Shown here: in pieces, positions 33,726 through 45,094 of the stretch
Layout: every line of letters begins with the position of its first letter
Position numbering within the stretch: position 1 is the stretch's first letter
Source: Tenrec ecaudatus
Lineage: Eukaryota; Chordata; Mammalia; Afrosoricida; Tenrecidae
Assembly: GCF_050624435.1 (NCBI RefSeq)
Contig: NC_134542.1
Span: 110,653,677 to 110,717,676, forward strand
DNA: 64,000 nucleotides
Reading direction: 5' to 3'
The notes under the pieces: model-generated
What the model was told of the DNA's origin: nothing
Databases searched by the model: none
The model's input: only the letters and a program-made list of their open reading frames with translations
Translations under genes and position numbers: made by a program

Positions 33726-35849
33726 AGAATGGCCATATATTACTTGGTGAAAAACACGGGAGCACTTTTACCTTTGCATGCCCAGTGTAAAAAAATAAAT
33801 ACGTTTGAAAAGCATTTTTTCATTCCCTTTTGGAAAAACTGACACATTGCAGCAGCTCAATGTTATAAAAATACAGTGCCTTCTAATTTAAATATTGACA
33901 CAGCTTTCTTCAGGACAGTGAGTAAATGTGAATGATCTTGACACAATTTATTTGGGAAAGTCAAATATGTGCACATGTTAAAAATTTCTTTTGAACCCTC
34001 TAATTGTCTACTCCCGGAAGTCGACAAAGAAAAGCAGGAGTGGTGTGGAGGGTAAAAGGAAACCGGAAGAGGGAGTTATCCTTCACAGGATAGTTTGAGG
34101 AATTAGATTTGAACCGCATGTAGATGTATTTACATCGGATGAAGGCCTCCTCTGTTAAGTTGTAAGTGGCCATATAGATGCGTGGGACATTTTATCCATA
34201 AGTTCTCGTAAAATTTCTATTACCATATATAGAGCATATAAATATTTCTCAAAAGGGTGCTCTTTTAAATATAAATATATAAAATACTATGTGTAATGTT
34301 AATAGACATCAGCCTTATATTTTCTTGGATTTTATGAGCTATAGTATTAATCTGTATAAAACATTAAACTCATGAATATTTAAAGTAACAGTTATGTTAA
34401 ATAAAATTCTTACTTGTTCAAGGACAGTTATCTTGTTAGAATGAAGAAGAAGCCTTCCTCGATGGCATTACCATGAGACAATTGTAGAAATCAATACTTC
34501 CGATTGGGGAAGACAGAGGCGCTTTACTTCTGAGGAATATGTCAGGATCCTGAATGCAAAAGACACTCAATTATTCCTTGGTGAATAAACTTGAAAGGAT
34601 AGTACCTTATTGAAATTTTAAAACTATTTTTTATCTATCGCCATAGATGAATTCCCCTTATGCAAATGATCTCAAGTGAAATAGAGCCCTTTGCGCCCTT
34701 CAGAGTCTCTTCATTTGTTGCTGCATGTAACGGTATGAAGTGATGCCAATACTTGTAAAGTTAAAAGTGTAAGACTGTGATTACAATTAATTTTAAATAC
34801 CCAGAGTGATCAGGGGAATACTTTGATAAAAGTAATTGAAACATCTCTATTTGTCTTCTTATAGAGATATGAATATTCATTAAATATTCATAATTTTGTA
34901 TACAAAGCTTTCAAAAATCACCCCAGTCTCCTTCCATTTGAATATTTTGTTTTGATAAGGTTGTATAGACACAAAAGATTTCATTATACCCCATTTTTCC
35001 TTCTTGTAACTTTGCTGGTATCACCTCCATGTAGTGAGTCACTTCATCTAGTTATCTGAGAATTATAATTGATTTTTCACCCCACCCCACAACTAATACA
35101 ATGCCAAATATTTTTGATTTTGCCTCCTAAATATTTCCTATTCAACCATTGCTGCTACTATTCTAATATAATCTTTAATCCACAATCACCTGACTATGCA
35201 AAAGCCAACAATGTATTTTCATTTCCTGACCATTACAAAATGGTGTGCCATCCTCCAGTCAAAACAATCACTGTCCTCTTCAATTCCATGCCAGAGAATC
35301 TTACCTATGTAATCCGTTCTGAATGAAGTCGATATTCCTTTTAATGTCTTTTAATATCATCATCTTTCTCTTGTATCATTTCTCAGTCTTTTTTGTTTTG
35401 AACATTATTGTTCACCAACAAAAATATCTTATAGTTTTGGGTACACATTAAACTGTGTCACAGATTTTTACCTTCATTCTCCATTCATTTCTACCTATAC
35501 AAAGAAAAATTGATTTTATAATTAGTGAAACTTATGATAAATATAAGTCTGATTTTCATTTATGTCTTTCCATATACCATAATTTAACATTTCAAAGCAT
35601 ATGCCTTTTTCCTTATTTACTTGGATATGCTGCAATTCAGGAATGATTGTAGCCTCCGATGAGGCAATAGGTAAGGAAGCAAAGATATAGAGAAATAGAA
35701 AGCCAGATAAGCCACTGGAATGAGAAGTCTGGAAATCTGATTTTCTACAACTAAATCCTAGAACAGTTAGATTAGTTAAGTGGAGAAACAGTATTTCATA
35801 GTATAAGAATACATGACATGGTTCTAGGAGAGGTGTGTTGCATTCCATG
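33726..35849. other. Unassigned AT-rich DNA
   Basis: About 2 kb with no gene or confident repeat. Short frames at 35069-35326 and 35455-35646 are AT-driven. Confidence 0.4.
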
Positions 35850-36110
35850 TAAACAGTGGCGGCAGAAAGGCCTGAGCTTGCGTCTTCGCTTTGCCCCAGG
35901 GTGGACACTCCACCTGGGCAGTTTGACTACTTCATGCCTCGGCTTTCTTTGATTTAAAATCAGAGAATAACAGTACTTATTTCATATGGTTACAGTGAAG
36001 ACTTACTGTGTGAAAATACATTTAGTAGCATTTAGAACTTTATTTGGCAGATTGTAAGCACTTGAGATGAATTAGCAATTATTGTTGAGGTTCTTATTCT
36101 TATTACTTAA
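35850..36110 (+). mobile_element. MIR SINE
   Basis: Seen: GGCAGAAAGGCCTGAGC, CAGTTTGACTACTTCATGCC, TTTGATTTAAAATCAGAG, AATAACAGTACTTATTTCAT and ATTGTAAGCACTTGAGATG, in the order of the ancient mammalian MIR (core, then LINE2-like tail). Confidence 0.65.
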
Positions 36111-36235
36111 GGAGGAAGATGAAACAAAAGTTTGCTTTTGCTTATCTATGGATGGAAATAGGATAATGTCATAGGAGATATTCATGAGAACTTGTACAAG
36201 AAAATACTAGATTTTTAATGTTCAAATCAAGCTGT

Positions 36236-36325
36236 GTAGCCTTGAAAACTCATAGGGGTAATTTTATTTGGTCCCTAGGTTCTTGTGAGTCAGAATTGAC
36301 TTGATGACAGTGAGTTTGATTTATA
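36236..36325 (+). mobile_element. AfroSINE 3' end
   Basis: Seen: CCTTGAAAACTCATAGGGG, TTCTTGTGAGTCAGAATTG and the terminus ACTTGATGACAGTGAGTTTG. 5' half absent. Confidence 0.7.
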
Positions 36326-36639
36326 TGCAGACCTAATTTTCTTTTCTCCCATTTCTCATTATGTAAATCCATTAATGATTTTGGTGAACATTGCTTAAAG
36401 TTTCCCAGTACATGGCAATATCTGTGACCCAGGCATAAATGAAAGTGAAATATCTTCTTACTATGTAGTCACTGTTACATAGTATAGAAACATAGGTAAC
36501 AGCACAAAAACAATAACAATTACAATAACAAACCCTCTCCCATAGAATTGTTCTTACTTGTAGCAATTTTATAGGACAGAGTAGTGGTCAAGCAATAGGT
36601 TTTGAAAAGGTAAATGTATGCAAGGAGCAGTTAAATAAT
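36326..36639. other. Unassigned
   Basis: Nothing recognised. Confidence 0.4.
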
Positions 36640-36787
36640 CATTTGGATGATAATGAATGATTAAGAAAGAGTATGTTTTGAGAATGATGATGGCAAAAAT
36701 GTACAAATGTGTTTGACACAATGGATGGATGGATGGATTGTGATAAGCGTTGTACAAGCCCCCAGTAAAATGATTTTTTTAAAAAGA
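36640..36787 (+). mobile_element. LINE 3' UTR, last 150 bp
   Basis: Seen: GTTTTGAGAATGATGATGGC, ATGTACAAATGTGTTTGACA, a short (GGAT)n at 36722-36738, GATTGTGATAAGCGTTGTAC, and a poly(A)-signal variant AGTAAAATGATTTTTTTAAA. A strongly 5'-truncated insertion. Confidence 0.75.
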
Positions 36788-36829
36788 TGACATAAAATGG
36801 TCAACTCATGGTAGAATTCCTGCCATCCA

Positions 36830-37137
36830 TATGGAAGATCCAAATATTGTTCCCAGCCAAGGCCTTCTTACACAATGATCAATTGTCTCTCAGTGTAAGC
36901 ATGGATGTTGCAGGAGTTCCCAGACTAAGAAAGATTAGGGAGACAAGCCTAAAGATCTACTTCCAAGAGTCAGCCAGTGAATAACAATAAATCACAGCCA
37001 CCTGGATCAAAATGGTCCAAACCACAACTGGTCATGGAAATGAGATCGGACCTGACAGTCTTTGGTTACATTCATTATTCATATGGTTGCCATGAGTCAG
37101 AACCAACAGGACTGCAGCTGGAAACAACAACAGATGG
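36830..37137 (+). mobile_element. Non-autonomous RTE-derived element
   Basis: Seen: the first half carries RTE 5'-leader text (GTTCCCAGACTAAGAAAGAT, AAGATCTACTTCCAAGAGTC, AGCCAGTGAATAAC). The second half carries a 3' end (TTGCCATGAGTCAGAACC, then GGAAACAACAACAG). The large coding middle is absent. Inference: an internally deleted RTE derivative, the kind that can become a SINE. Confidence 0.6.
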
Positions 37138-38159
37138 CACAAAACTCAGATCCTCAGATATTATAAATATTGAAAGAAGATGAAATGTCCATCGCACTGG
37201 GGAAAGAGAACTACCAATAAAGGGCAAAGGAAAGGGTAGAAGAAAGAAGAGTCCTCTTATTTGATTTTATGCATGCAAGTCAGTTGTCTTTTATTTTTTC
37301 TCATTTTCCTCACTCTACATTCAACCAGAAATAAATATAACTCAGTGTCATTTGCTCCCCTGCTTCCTTGAATAATATGTTGTCTGGAGGCATATGGTAG
37401 TATGGGGCGTGTTGTGAAATTTTGAATTGCCATATGTATGAGATATCCCCAGGGGTAGGGGAAAAACATTAGTACATAGAAGGGAAAATTCAGAAATAAG
37501 GTATAGAGGCAGATCATCGGTATAGGACAGTGTTCTAGGATGTTTTTGATTCACTAAGAACATGGCTCTGCCTTTTATGGAGTTTAGCGCTCTTTTTAAT
37601 TTTAATGAGCAGACAAAAGTGAATTAGGAGTGTGAAGAGTGTGGGCAAGTTTAAGAGCTGCAAGTGTAGTGTCGGCTTCAATAAGTATTGTAACAGAGAG
37701 GGCTGGAGCTGACTGGGGGAGCTGAAATCATGGTTTCACATTGAGAAGCTAAAGGAAGCTCTGCAAAACTGACACAAGGAGTGTTTGACTTAAGAGAAAG
37801 GAAAGGAAAAATCTCTCAAATATAAAGGAATTAAAAGGAAGACTTTCCACAAGAGAATAACTTCTTTAGACAGTTAAGCAGAGCACAGTAAAGCCTCACT
37901 CACCAGAGAGAGACTATGACCCCGTTGTTACAGAGACACAGCGGACTCCAGCTCCTAGCAAGAGACCGTGAAATGAACTCAAGTTTTTCCATCCAGACTG
38001 TAAATATTCAGTTACTAGAAAAACTGAAGAATTTGCCGGATTAACATCTCATCTTTGTTGCCATGCCACCCAGAGTTTGCCTCTCTCCTAGCTCTTATTT
38101 CATTTTAGTGTCCTTTATCTAATTTTTAATCTTTTGATTTTGTGATTGAGATAAAGATT
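37138..38159. other. Unassigned
   Basis: No gene or confident repeat. Minus frames at 37257-37563 are chance. Confidence 0.4.
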
Positions 38160-38988
38160 CACAGAGCACACCATTAGTTTTACAGATATTTTATGTCAAC
38201 TCATCCATTTCAAGCCACTCAACAAACCATCCACAGGGATGCACTTTGTGTCCCCTTCCCCATCTTCCTTCTTCCTAAGCCACCGTCCTTGATAAATGCT
38301 GCCTTTTTGGTATTAAGTGGTTTATTATTCCAGTGGAGAGGTGAATTTTGTTCTAGAGCTAACATTTTAGACTATATAATGTCAGTTGATTTTATAACAT
38401 TTAAGGCTGCATCATATCAGTCGATATTATAATAATAAATCCAATTTCTTTTATTATTTTCAGAATTAACACCCCCACACACCCACACCAACACTCACCA
38501 TTTCTCCCACTTTATCCAGGACCTTTTAATGATGGTTTTCAGAGAAGTTGGTAATGGTAGTCAGCCCTCGTCCAGTACTTCTGGTATCAGAATTGTGAGA
38601 CTGGTGTATTTTTGTTTTGTTTTTCAGTCCATTAGTCCATTGGACTAATTGTTTCCACATGTATCTTTTTATTTCCACCACACTTCTTCCCTCTGGGTGG
38701 GGAGAAACAGATATTTGCAAATTACTTGATTGTTCAGGAGCTTTTAATATCCAAGATGCTACTTACAGATGTAAAATGTTGTCTTTGTGGACTGTGCTTT
38801 GACCTTTGACTAGGTGTTCCCCAAGGCTATGGCCTGAGTCTCCGGGACCAGGAACTCAATTGCTTAGGGTGTTTGATGATGTGTATACAGTTTTCATACT
38901 TTTGCCCTCTATATGCAACAACATATTCATGGAAATATTTGCAAGACAAAAGTAAATATACACATACAAATATTCCTTGCCAAACCTA
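38160..38988 (-). mobile_element. Probable old L1 3' region, left of pogo element
   Basis: Seen: text continues in style and probable alignment with the L1-like segment right of the transposon, e.g. TATTTGCAAGACAAAAG before and GATATTTGTGAGTATATACC after the TA sites. I infer one old L1 3' region split by the DNA transposon, but the left part alone is hard to prove. Contains ACACCCCCACACACCCACAC near 38468. Confidence 0.35.
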
Positions 38989-41177
38989 CCATATATTCTC
39001 GTGTATAAGCTGAATTTTTCAGCAAAAAATGTGCTGAAAAACTGGGGTTCGGCTTATACACGGGTCAGTGGTACCCCAGCGAGGTGTAACATCTTGCTGC
39101 CCTTCCCCCTTCCACCAGGTAACGGGACAGGGGCCCATTATCTCACGGGTGATTGTAGTTTCTCCACTGTTCATTCAAAGCCCCATTGAGACTGCTGGGC
39201 TTTGAATGTTTATTTACTCACATCTAAGCAATCAGAGCCGTCCTATGATGTGGACGGCTCCAATTCGCAGAAGCACTACTGAATTGGTAAAGATGTGTCT
39301 GTGGCTGTGCTCTGTCACCCCCTCTGGTCTCTGTGCCAATTCACATCCTGCATCCCCCACCCAAACGGACTCCACCCCCTTCCTGGCTAAAATAACATGT
39401 CGTGAGGGGGCGGGGGGGGGGGGTGATACCTTGAACGTTCTTTTGCAAAGTCTTGGTTTTTATCCTATTAGAACTGGATACTCTTTAACCAAAACAAAAA
39501 CACCGGTCATATGAGGCTGGTTTCAAAATGAAGGTTGTGTCAAGAGCAGAAGAGAGCAATAACAGTATTGCAAGTAGGGAATTCTGCATTGCGAAAAGCA
39601 AGTGAGGGAGTGGCAGAAAAAGGAAGGCTGACTTGTAACAGATTCCAAAAGCTAAAAAAGCTCATCGTGGTTTAACGTCTTTTTATGGGGCTCTAAAGCG
39701 TGAATTGCATAAATAGGTTTTGGAGTGTCGTCAAAATGGTTACTGCATAACACGCATAGCGATCCACATATGTCCTCTACAAATGGCTAAGGATGACAAA
39801 TAGAAAGCACCAGGCATTGAAAAAATTTGCTATGTCAGCAGGATGGTGTACCTGCTTCATGAATAGGTTTGGCCTCCTATGTTTGAGACAAAGAACAAAG
39901 ATTTCCCAGAAATTGTCACAAGACCTTGAAGAAAAATTTTATCATTTCAGTCATTTATTATAAAACAAAGAAGGATTTATAATTATGACCTGGCAGACAC
40001 TGGGAGTATGGATGAAACTGCCATGACTTTTGACTTTTGATCTTCCAAGCAATAGAATTGTGGCAAGTTTAGGAGAAAAAAACCATTTTTCTCAAAACCA
40101 CAGGAAAAAAAAAAAAACACCTTACAGTTGTTCTATCATGTTTGGCTAATGGAACTAAGCTGTGTCCTGTCATTATTTTTAAAAGAAAGACCTTGCCCAA
40201 AAAGATCAATTTCCAACCAAGAATTACTTTGCGTGCACATGTTAAAGGCTGGATGGATGAGGACGGAACAAAAAAAAATGGCTGGAAGAAATTTGGAACT
40301 GTTGACGAGGAGCAGCCTTAAAGAAAAAGCCATCGTTATTTGTTTAGGATATGTTCAGAGCCCACCTATCGGGTGACATAAAAAAATGGCAAAATCTAGT
40401 AAAATCACTTTAGCCATTATTCCACGTGGGTTTACATCTGTACTGCGGCCTCTGGATGTATCTTTGAATAAGCCTTTTAAAGACCATGTTCGAAGAATTT
40501 GGCATGAATGGATGTCATCTGGTCAAGCCCGACTAACAAAAGGAGGAAATCTCATGAGGCCTGACATAGAGTTAATAGCAAAGTGGGTTCGAGATGCATG
40601 GGAAGACATTCCAGAAGACACGGTGTGACGTGCCTTCCAGAAATGAAGGATTAGTAATGCTGTGGATGGCAGTGAAGACTGCGCTTTGTATGAAAGTGAC
40701 AGCAGTGATGGTGATAACGGTGATCTCAGTGAGGACAGCATCTATGATGACCTCACACCAGCTGAAGCTCTGCATTGGGATATGGATAATGATGAGGAAT
40801 CCAGTTTTGAAGGATTTTAACTCTTTACATTTTAGCTTGGTTGCTGATTGAGCTCAGGAAGTGTAATCCTAAGGTATCATTGTTGATACCTTCTTGTTTT
40901 TGTCAAACCTATTTTCCACTTACTGTGCTGGTTTACTAATGCTAAATGACTTGTCCTTTTATTTATATTTTTATTTAAAATAAATATTTAAATGCATTAC
41001 CCCACTGATGTCTCAATTTTTAGTAATTTTATTTTCATTTGATTTGATTATTGAAACTCACCAATAGCTTCTGCATTTTCCACCCTAGGCTTATACTCGA
41101 GTCAATCAGTTTTTCTGGTTTCCCAGGTAATTAGGTACCTCGGCTTATACTTGGGTCATCTTATATTTGAGTACAGA
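38989..41177 (+). mobile_element. Pogo/Tigger-type DNA transposon, near full length
   Basis: Seen: left end CCATATATTCTCGTGTATAA after TA (38987-38988); a right end with GGCTTATACTTGGGTC before TA (41178-41179). Length is about 2.19 kb. A further terminal hairpin pairs AAGCTGAATTTTTCAGC with later TGCTGAAAAAC and GGCTTATACACGGG. The interior encodes a broken transposase on the plus strand (about 39540-40820). Known: this superfamily (Tc1/mariner, pogo branch) moves by cut and paste at TA. Confidence 0.85.
39540..40820 (+). pseudogene. Pogo/Tigger-like transposase, decayed
   Basis: Role: cut-and-paste transposase with an N-terminal helix-turn-helix and a DDE-type catalytic core. Seen: pieces in order: SREFCIAKSK (DNA-binding side), GSMDETAMTFDF near 40003 (first catalytic Asp), and the open frame 40386-40628 with LRPLDVSLNKPFKDHVRR (third catalytic Asp) and WVRDAWEDIP. 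An acidic C-terminal tail ends GFstop near 40818. The segment expected to carry the second catalytic Asp reads ICLGYVQSPP, so the residue appears lost. Multiple frameshifts and stops make it inactive. Confidence 0.85.
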
Positions 41178-42005
41178 TAGATATTTGTGAGTATATACCT
41201 ACTTTGTATCCCATGTCTGTTTGATCTGTGAGTCTGGCTATCCAAGTTGGTACCCACACATCACAGTTATTTCAGGATTGTGTATGTACCAGGGTTTGCC
41301 TCTATTGCCTTTCACTCTTGCAAGCCTTCCAGTGGCTTCTTCTGTAACCTCCTTCCATTGCATTGCCCTCACCTTCTTCCACGGGCACATTTGTCTTATT
41401 TCCTTTTGTGTCTACCCCTCCCAGCTCTGGAATCCAGCAGAGCAAGCTTCTTTTACTGTGAACATTTTCTTCACTTTCGACAATAGTGATCACAGGAGAT
41501 AACTGCCCTATTGTGATGGACTAATTACACTCAGCATAGTCTGCGTCAGGTCCATCCAGGTTTATGAGAGGTTTTGCAGATTTGTTATTGATTCAGGCTG
41601 AAATTTTTCCCATTGTGTATATGTAGGAAAACTCATTTTTCCATTCTTCCACTCATAGTCGTTTAGGTTATTCCCATATTTCCGCTGTCGTGAACAGTGC
41701 TGCAATGAACTGGGTGTCCCTACATCTACTCATCTTTACTCCCTTAGGGTGTATAAAAGGTAGGCAGGTTGCTGGGTGACATGATATTTCTATTCACAGC
41801 TGTTGGAAAGGGCCCTCCTGCTTTCTGCAGGAATGACATCATCCTACAGTGCCACCGGCAGTTTAGGAGGTTCTGGTCTTCCCACACTATCGTGGCATTT
41901 GTGATGGTTGTTTTTTAACTTTGCTATAAATGCAGGGCAAGGTGATATCTTATTGTTGTTTGGATCTACATCTTTTGAATGGCTAGTAATAGTGAGCATA
42001 GCTTC
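41178..42005 (-). mobile_element. Old L1 3' end (right of pogo element)
   Basis: Seen in minus sense: TGCTCACTATTACTAGCC, AATAAGATATCACCTTGCCC near 41935, GTTCATTGCAGCACTGTTC near 41700, and TGAGTGTAATTAGTCCATCA near 41510. These match the well-known L1 segment with 'aatgagatatcacc...ttcattgcagcattattcac...agtgaaataagtcagag'. Diverged, ancient copy. Confidence 0.75.
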
Positions 42006-42007
42006 AA

Positions 42008-42175
42008 GAAGCTGAATGAGCCGCAAACAGGACAATCACTTTACTATATCAAACAGCTTATCCTTCAGGATGTTTGGAGAAATGTTATTGAAGAATCCAA
42101 CAATCATGGTATTTATATCTACACTTTTCATCGTCTCTTCCTGTTCTGGAATACCAATTAGATTTAAGGTATTCC
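42008..42175 (-). pseudogene. L1 ORF1 remnant, RNA-binding-domain side
   Basis: Seen: minus frame reads NTLNLIGIPEQEETMKS and FFNNISPNILKDK, matching the L1 ORF1p block around 'RIIGIPE'. ORF1p is the trimeric RNA-binding protein of L1. Only about 50 codons are recognisable. It abuts L1 3' sequence without an intervening ORF2. Confidence 0.75.
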
Positions 42176-42179
42176 TCTT

Positions 42180-42383
42180 GGTCTGATGGGTTACAAATTG
42201 GCCCGCTAACTGCAAGGTCAATAACTCTAAAAAATCTAGCACTTTATGGAACAAAGATGAAGCTTTGCACTCCCATGGAGAGTGACAGTCTCAGAAACCC
42301 ATGGGATAGGTTGACCTAGAGAGTCCCTTAGAGTCACCAGGAGTCCGAATCAACTTGATGACAGTGAGTTTGAGAGGGGGTTT
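42180..42383 (+). mobile_element. AfroSINE copy inserted in L1 ORF1
   Basis: Seen: GGTCTGATGGGTTACAAATT, CCGCTAACTGCAAGGTC, GATGAAGCTTTGCACTCCC, CAGTCTCAGAAACCCATGGG, and GAATCAACTTGATGACAGTG. L1 ORF1 text lies on both sides, so the SINE is the younger insertion. Confidence 0.8.
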
Positions 42384-42389
42384 TTTTTA

Positions 42390-42935
42390 GTATTACTTTG
42401 ATTTCACTCCATATAATTATTAGGTTGTTTTTTTTTGGGGGGGGAGTATTTTAATTTTTTAAATTCTTCCTTTAGCCTATTAGTATTGAAAGATCTGTGT
42501 TCAAGCTCACTAATTAAGCCTTTCTGTGATTCAATTCCACACATTGGATTTTCAATGCACTATCTGTTTCAAAATCATAATATTTATGTTTTAAGTTTCT
42601 ATTTGCCACTTTTGTATATTTTCTATTTTTTATTTATCTTGTCATTTTATTTTTGTAGTGTTTTCCTGTATTTTTTTAAAAGGTGTTTTCAGTGCCTTCC
42701 TTGATATCTTGTGTAGGATTATTGATCTTTCTCTTAATTTGATGAATGAAGCTAATTAATTTCCTTTTTAATTCCTTATCAAAAAGTCCTAATGCTTTTT
42801 TTTTATATAGAGAAAGGTCTTCTGGCTCTGTTTCTCACTTAAAGGTTTGCACCACTCTGTGTTATTTCTCCATAAGAATGGAAATAGTTATCTCTTAGGC
42901 ATGATGGTTCTGCATTATGTAGTTGTATTTAATCG
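42390..42935 (-). pseudogene. L1 ORF1 remnant, coiled-coil side
   Basis: Seen: minus-strand translation gives lysine-rich helical text such as FDKELKRKLISFIHQIKRK near 42770-42710, typical of the ORF1p coiled-coil region, with several stops. Together with 42008-42175 it forms one broken ORF1 interrupted by an AfroSINE. Confidence 0.6.
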
Positions 42936-42939
42936 ATGA

Positions 42940-44758
42940 ATTTATACTGACAGTAGGGAAGAAAGAAAAGGACAAAGTGGAATTCAGAAAACTTTGAAAC
43001 TTGCTACTAATCATTAGTAGCTAAGGGAAATGGAAGAAGTGATGAAGTCAAAGAGCTGAAAATAAAATTTCAAAGCACAGCTAAAGACAGAATAAAATAT
43101 TGTAATAATATGTGCAAAGACCTAGAGTTAGAAAACCAAAAAGGAAGAATGCATTCAGTGTATCTTAATCTGAAAAATTGAAAAATAATTGCAAGCATCA
43201 AATTGTAATATTGAGGGATTATATGCGCCACATGTTGGATGATGAAGGAAGAATCAAAGGAAGAAAAGAACACGTTGAGTGGCTGCACCAAAACGAACTG
43301 GTTGATGTTCCACCGCATCAGGAGGCAGCACCCGAGCAAGAACCAATCGTTCTGAAGGAAAACTTGAATCTGTGGTAAAATCATTAGCAAAGTGCAAAGA
43401 TGCAAGAATTTATAAAATACCAATGGAAATGTTTCAAAGGTTGACAAAGCCCTGACAATTGTCCTCTACGCAAGGACATTTGGCAAACAGCTCCCTAGCT
43501 AACTGACTGGAAGAGGTCTGTAAGTGTGCCCTCTCCAAGAAAGGTGACCTAGCAGAATGCTTACATTATATAATACCATGAGCGCTATCACACGCAAGTA
43601 CAATTTTGCTGAAGATCACCCAACAACAGCTATGGCAGTACATTGGCAGAGGGCTTCCAGAAGTTCAGGCTGGAATCAGAAAAGGATGTGGAACAAGGGA
43701 TCTCATTACCGACATCAGAAGGATCTTGGCTCAAAGCAGGGAATACCAGAAAGAGGTTCACTTGTGGTTTATTGACTATGCAAATGCATTCGGCTGTGCA
43801 GATTGTAACAAGCTATGGATAACCTGAAGAAGATTGGGAATTCCAGAGCACTTCTTTGTGCTCATGTAGAACGTACAGGGAAGAAGAGGCAGTTGTGCAA
43901 AGAGAACAAGGGAACACTACGTAGTTTAAAATCAAGAAAGGTGTGCGTACTTATGACATATGTATGCTGAGCGAATAATCCGAGAAGCTACATTATATAA
44001 AAAAGAATGTGGCATCAGGTTTGGAGGAAGGCTTATTAAAAACCTGAGATATGCAGGTAACAAAACCTAGCTTGCTTTCTGAAAGTGAGGAGTTCTTGGA
44101 GCACTCACCGATGAAGATAATGGTTTGCAGTCTTCAGTATCGATGACACCTCAATGATAAATGGAGGGAAAATGAAGCTGTTGGGATTTTTCCCTGCTTG
44201 GGACCACCACAAGTGCTCATGGAAGCAGCAGTCGGGAGATCAAAAGACAAGTTCCACTGTGAAAAGCTGTTCCTCTGGACCTCTCTAGAGTGGTGCCAAG
44301 CTTAGAGGTTATTTTGAGGACGAAGCTGTGCGTGATTCAAGCTATGGTATTTTCAATAACCTCATATGCATGTAAAAGTTGGATATTGAATAAGGATTAT
44401 TGAAGAAGCATAAATTCCATGGAAGTATAGTGCTGGCATTGAATTTTGAATGTATGATAGACTGCCAAACAGACAAAAGAAAAATTGTCTTGGATTTGAA
44501 GTTCGGCCAGAATACTTTTTAGAGGCAAAGAGGAGAATTTGCCTCCGGTACGTTGGACATGCTGTCAGGAGAGCGCGGTGCCTGGAGAAGGGCATGATGC
44601 TGGATAAAGAACCGGGTCGGCACACAGGGGGCAGGTCTCAACAAGACAGATGGACACGGTGGCTGCAACAATGAGCTCCGCATAGGAACAGACAAGATTG
44701 TGTTGAATGTACAGTCTCTATGGGCCGCAATGGATTCAACGGCACCTAACAAAGAGTG
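42940..44758 (+). mobile_element. RTE/BovB-type LINE, RT to 3' end (decayed)
   Basis: Seen: pre-RT text (GTTAGAAAACCAAAAAGGAA near 43127), then RT blocks: 43606-43827 frame with QYIGRGLPEVQAG and FIDYANAFGCADCNK (motif A: first Asp kept), YAGN in place of YADD near 44050, and the C-terminal block FEVRPEYFLEAKRR near 44490. The terminus is GATTCAACGGCACCTAACAA near 44730. About 1.8 kb, the most continuous RT-to-end copy besides 49480. Stops and frameshifts throughout. Confidence 0.85.
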
Positions 44759-45050
44759 GGATCAAGGGTGTGAGATATTAGTCCTAGGTGGAGTTTCTGC
44801 AGGCTGAAATATTTGAGATCAGGACCCTGATCTGGAAGTAGTTTGTGCAGTTTAAGATCATGGCTGAAGTCTGGGTTCTTGTTCTCATAAGGAATTATTT
44901 AGGCCAAGGCATAGAAGTCAGCTGGGAGCAGGGCAAATAGTGATAGAAGGAGTTTCTTCCAATCCAGAGGTGGCCAGGAACCTCCTACTACTGCATTTTT
45001 GCTGATCTGAAGGTGGTGAGTTCAAATGCACCACAGGTTGAACAGGGGCT

Positions 45051-45052
<2 letters not shown>
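44759..45052. other. Unassigned
   Basis: Sequence after an RTE 3' end. A weak AfroSINE-like patch (GGTGGTGAGTTCAAATGCACC, about 45014-45034) precedes the TG tract but is not enough to call. Confidence 0.35.

Positions 45053-45092
<40 letters not shown>
45053..45092 (+). repeat. (GT)n microsatellite, 20 units
   Basis: Uninterrupted GT dinucleotide run of 40 bp; likely length-polymorphic. Confidence 0.97.

Positions 45093-45094
<2 letters not shown>

Noticed and set aside
44990-45040. Possible AfroSINE before the (GT)n tract
   Set aside because: Only about 20 bp resemble the SINE box-B region; not enough to call.
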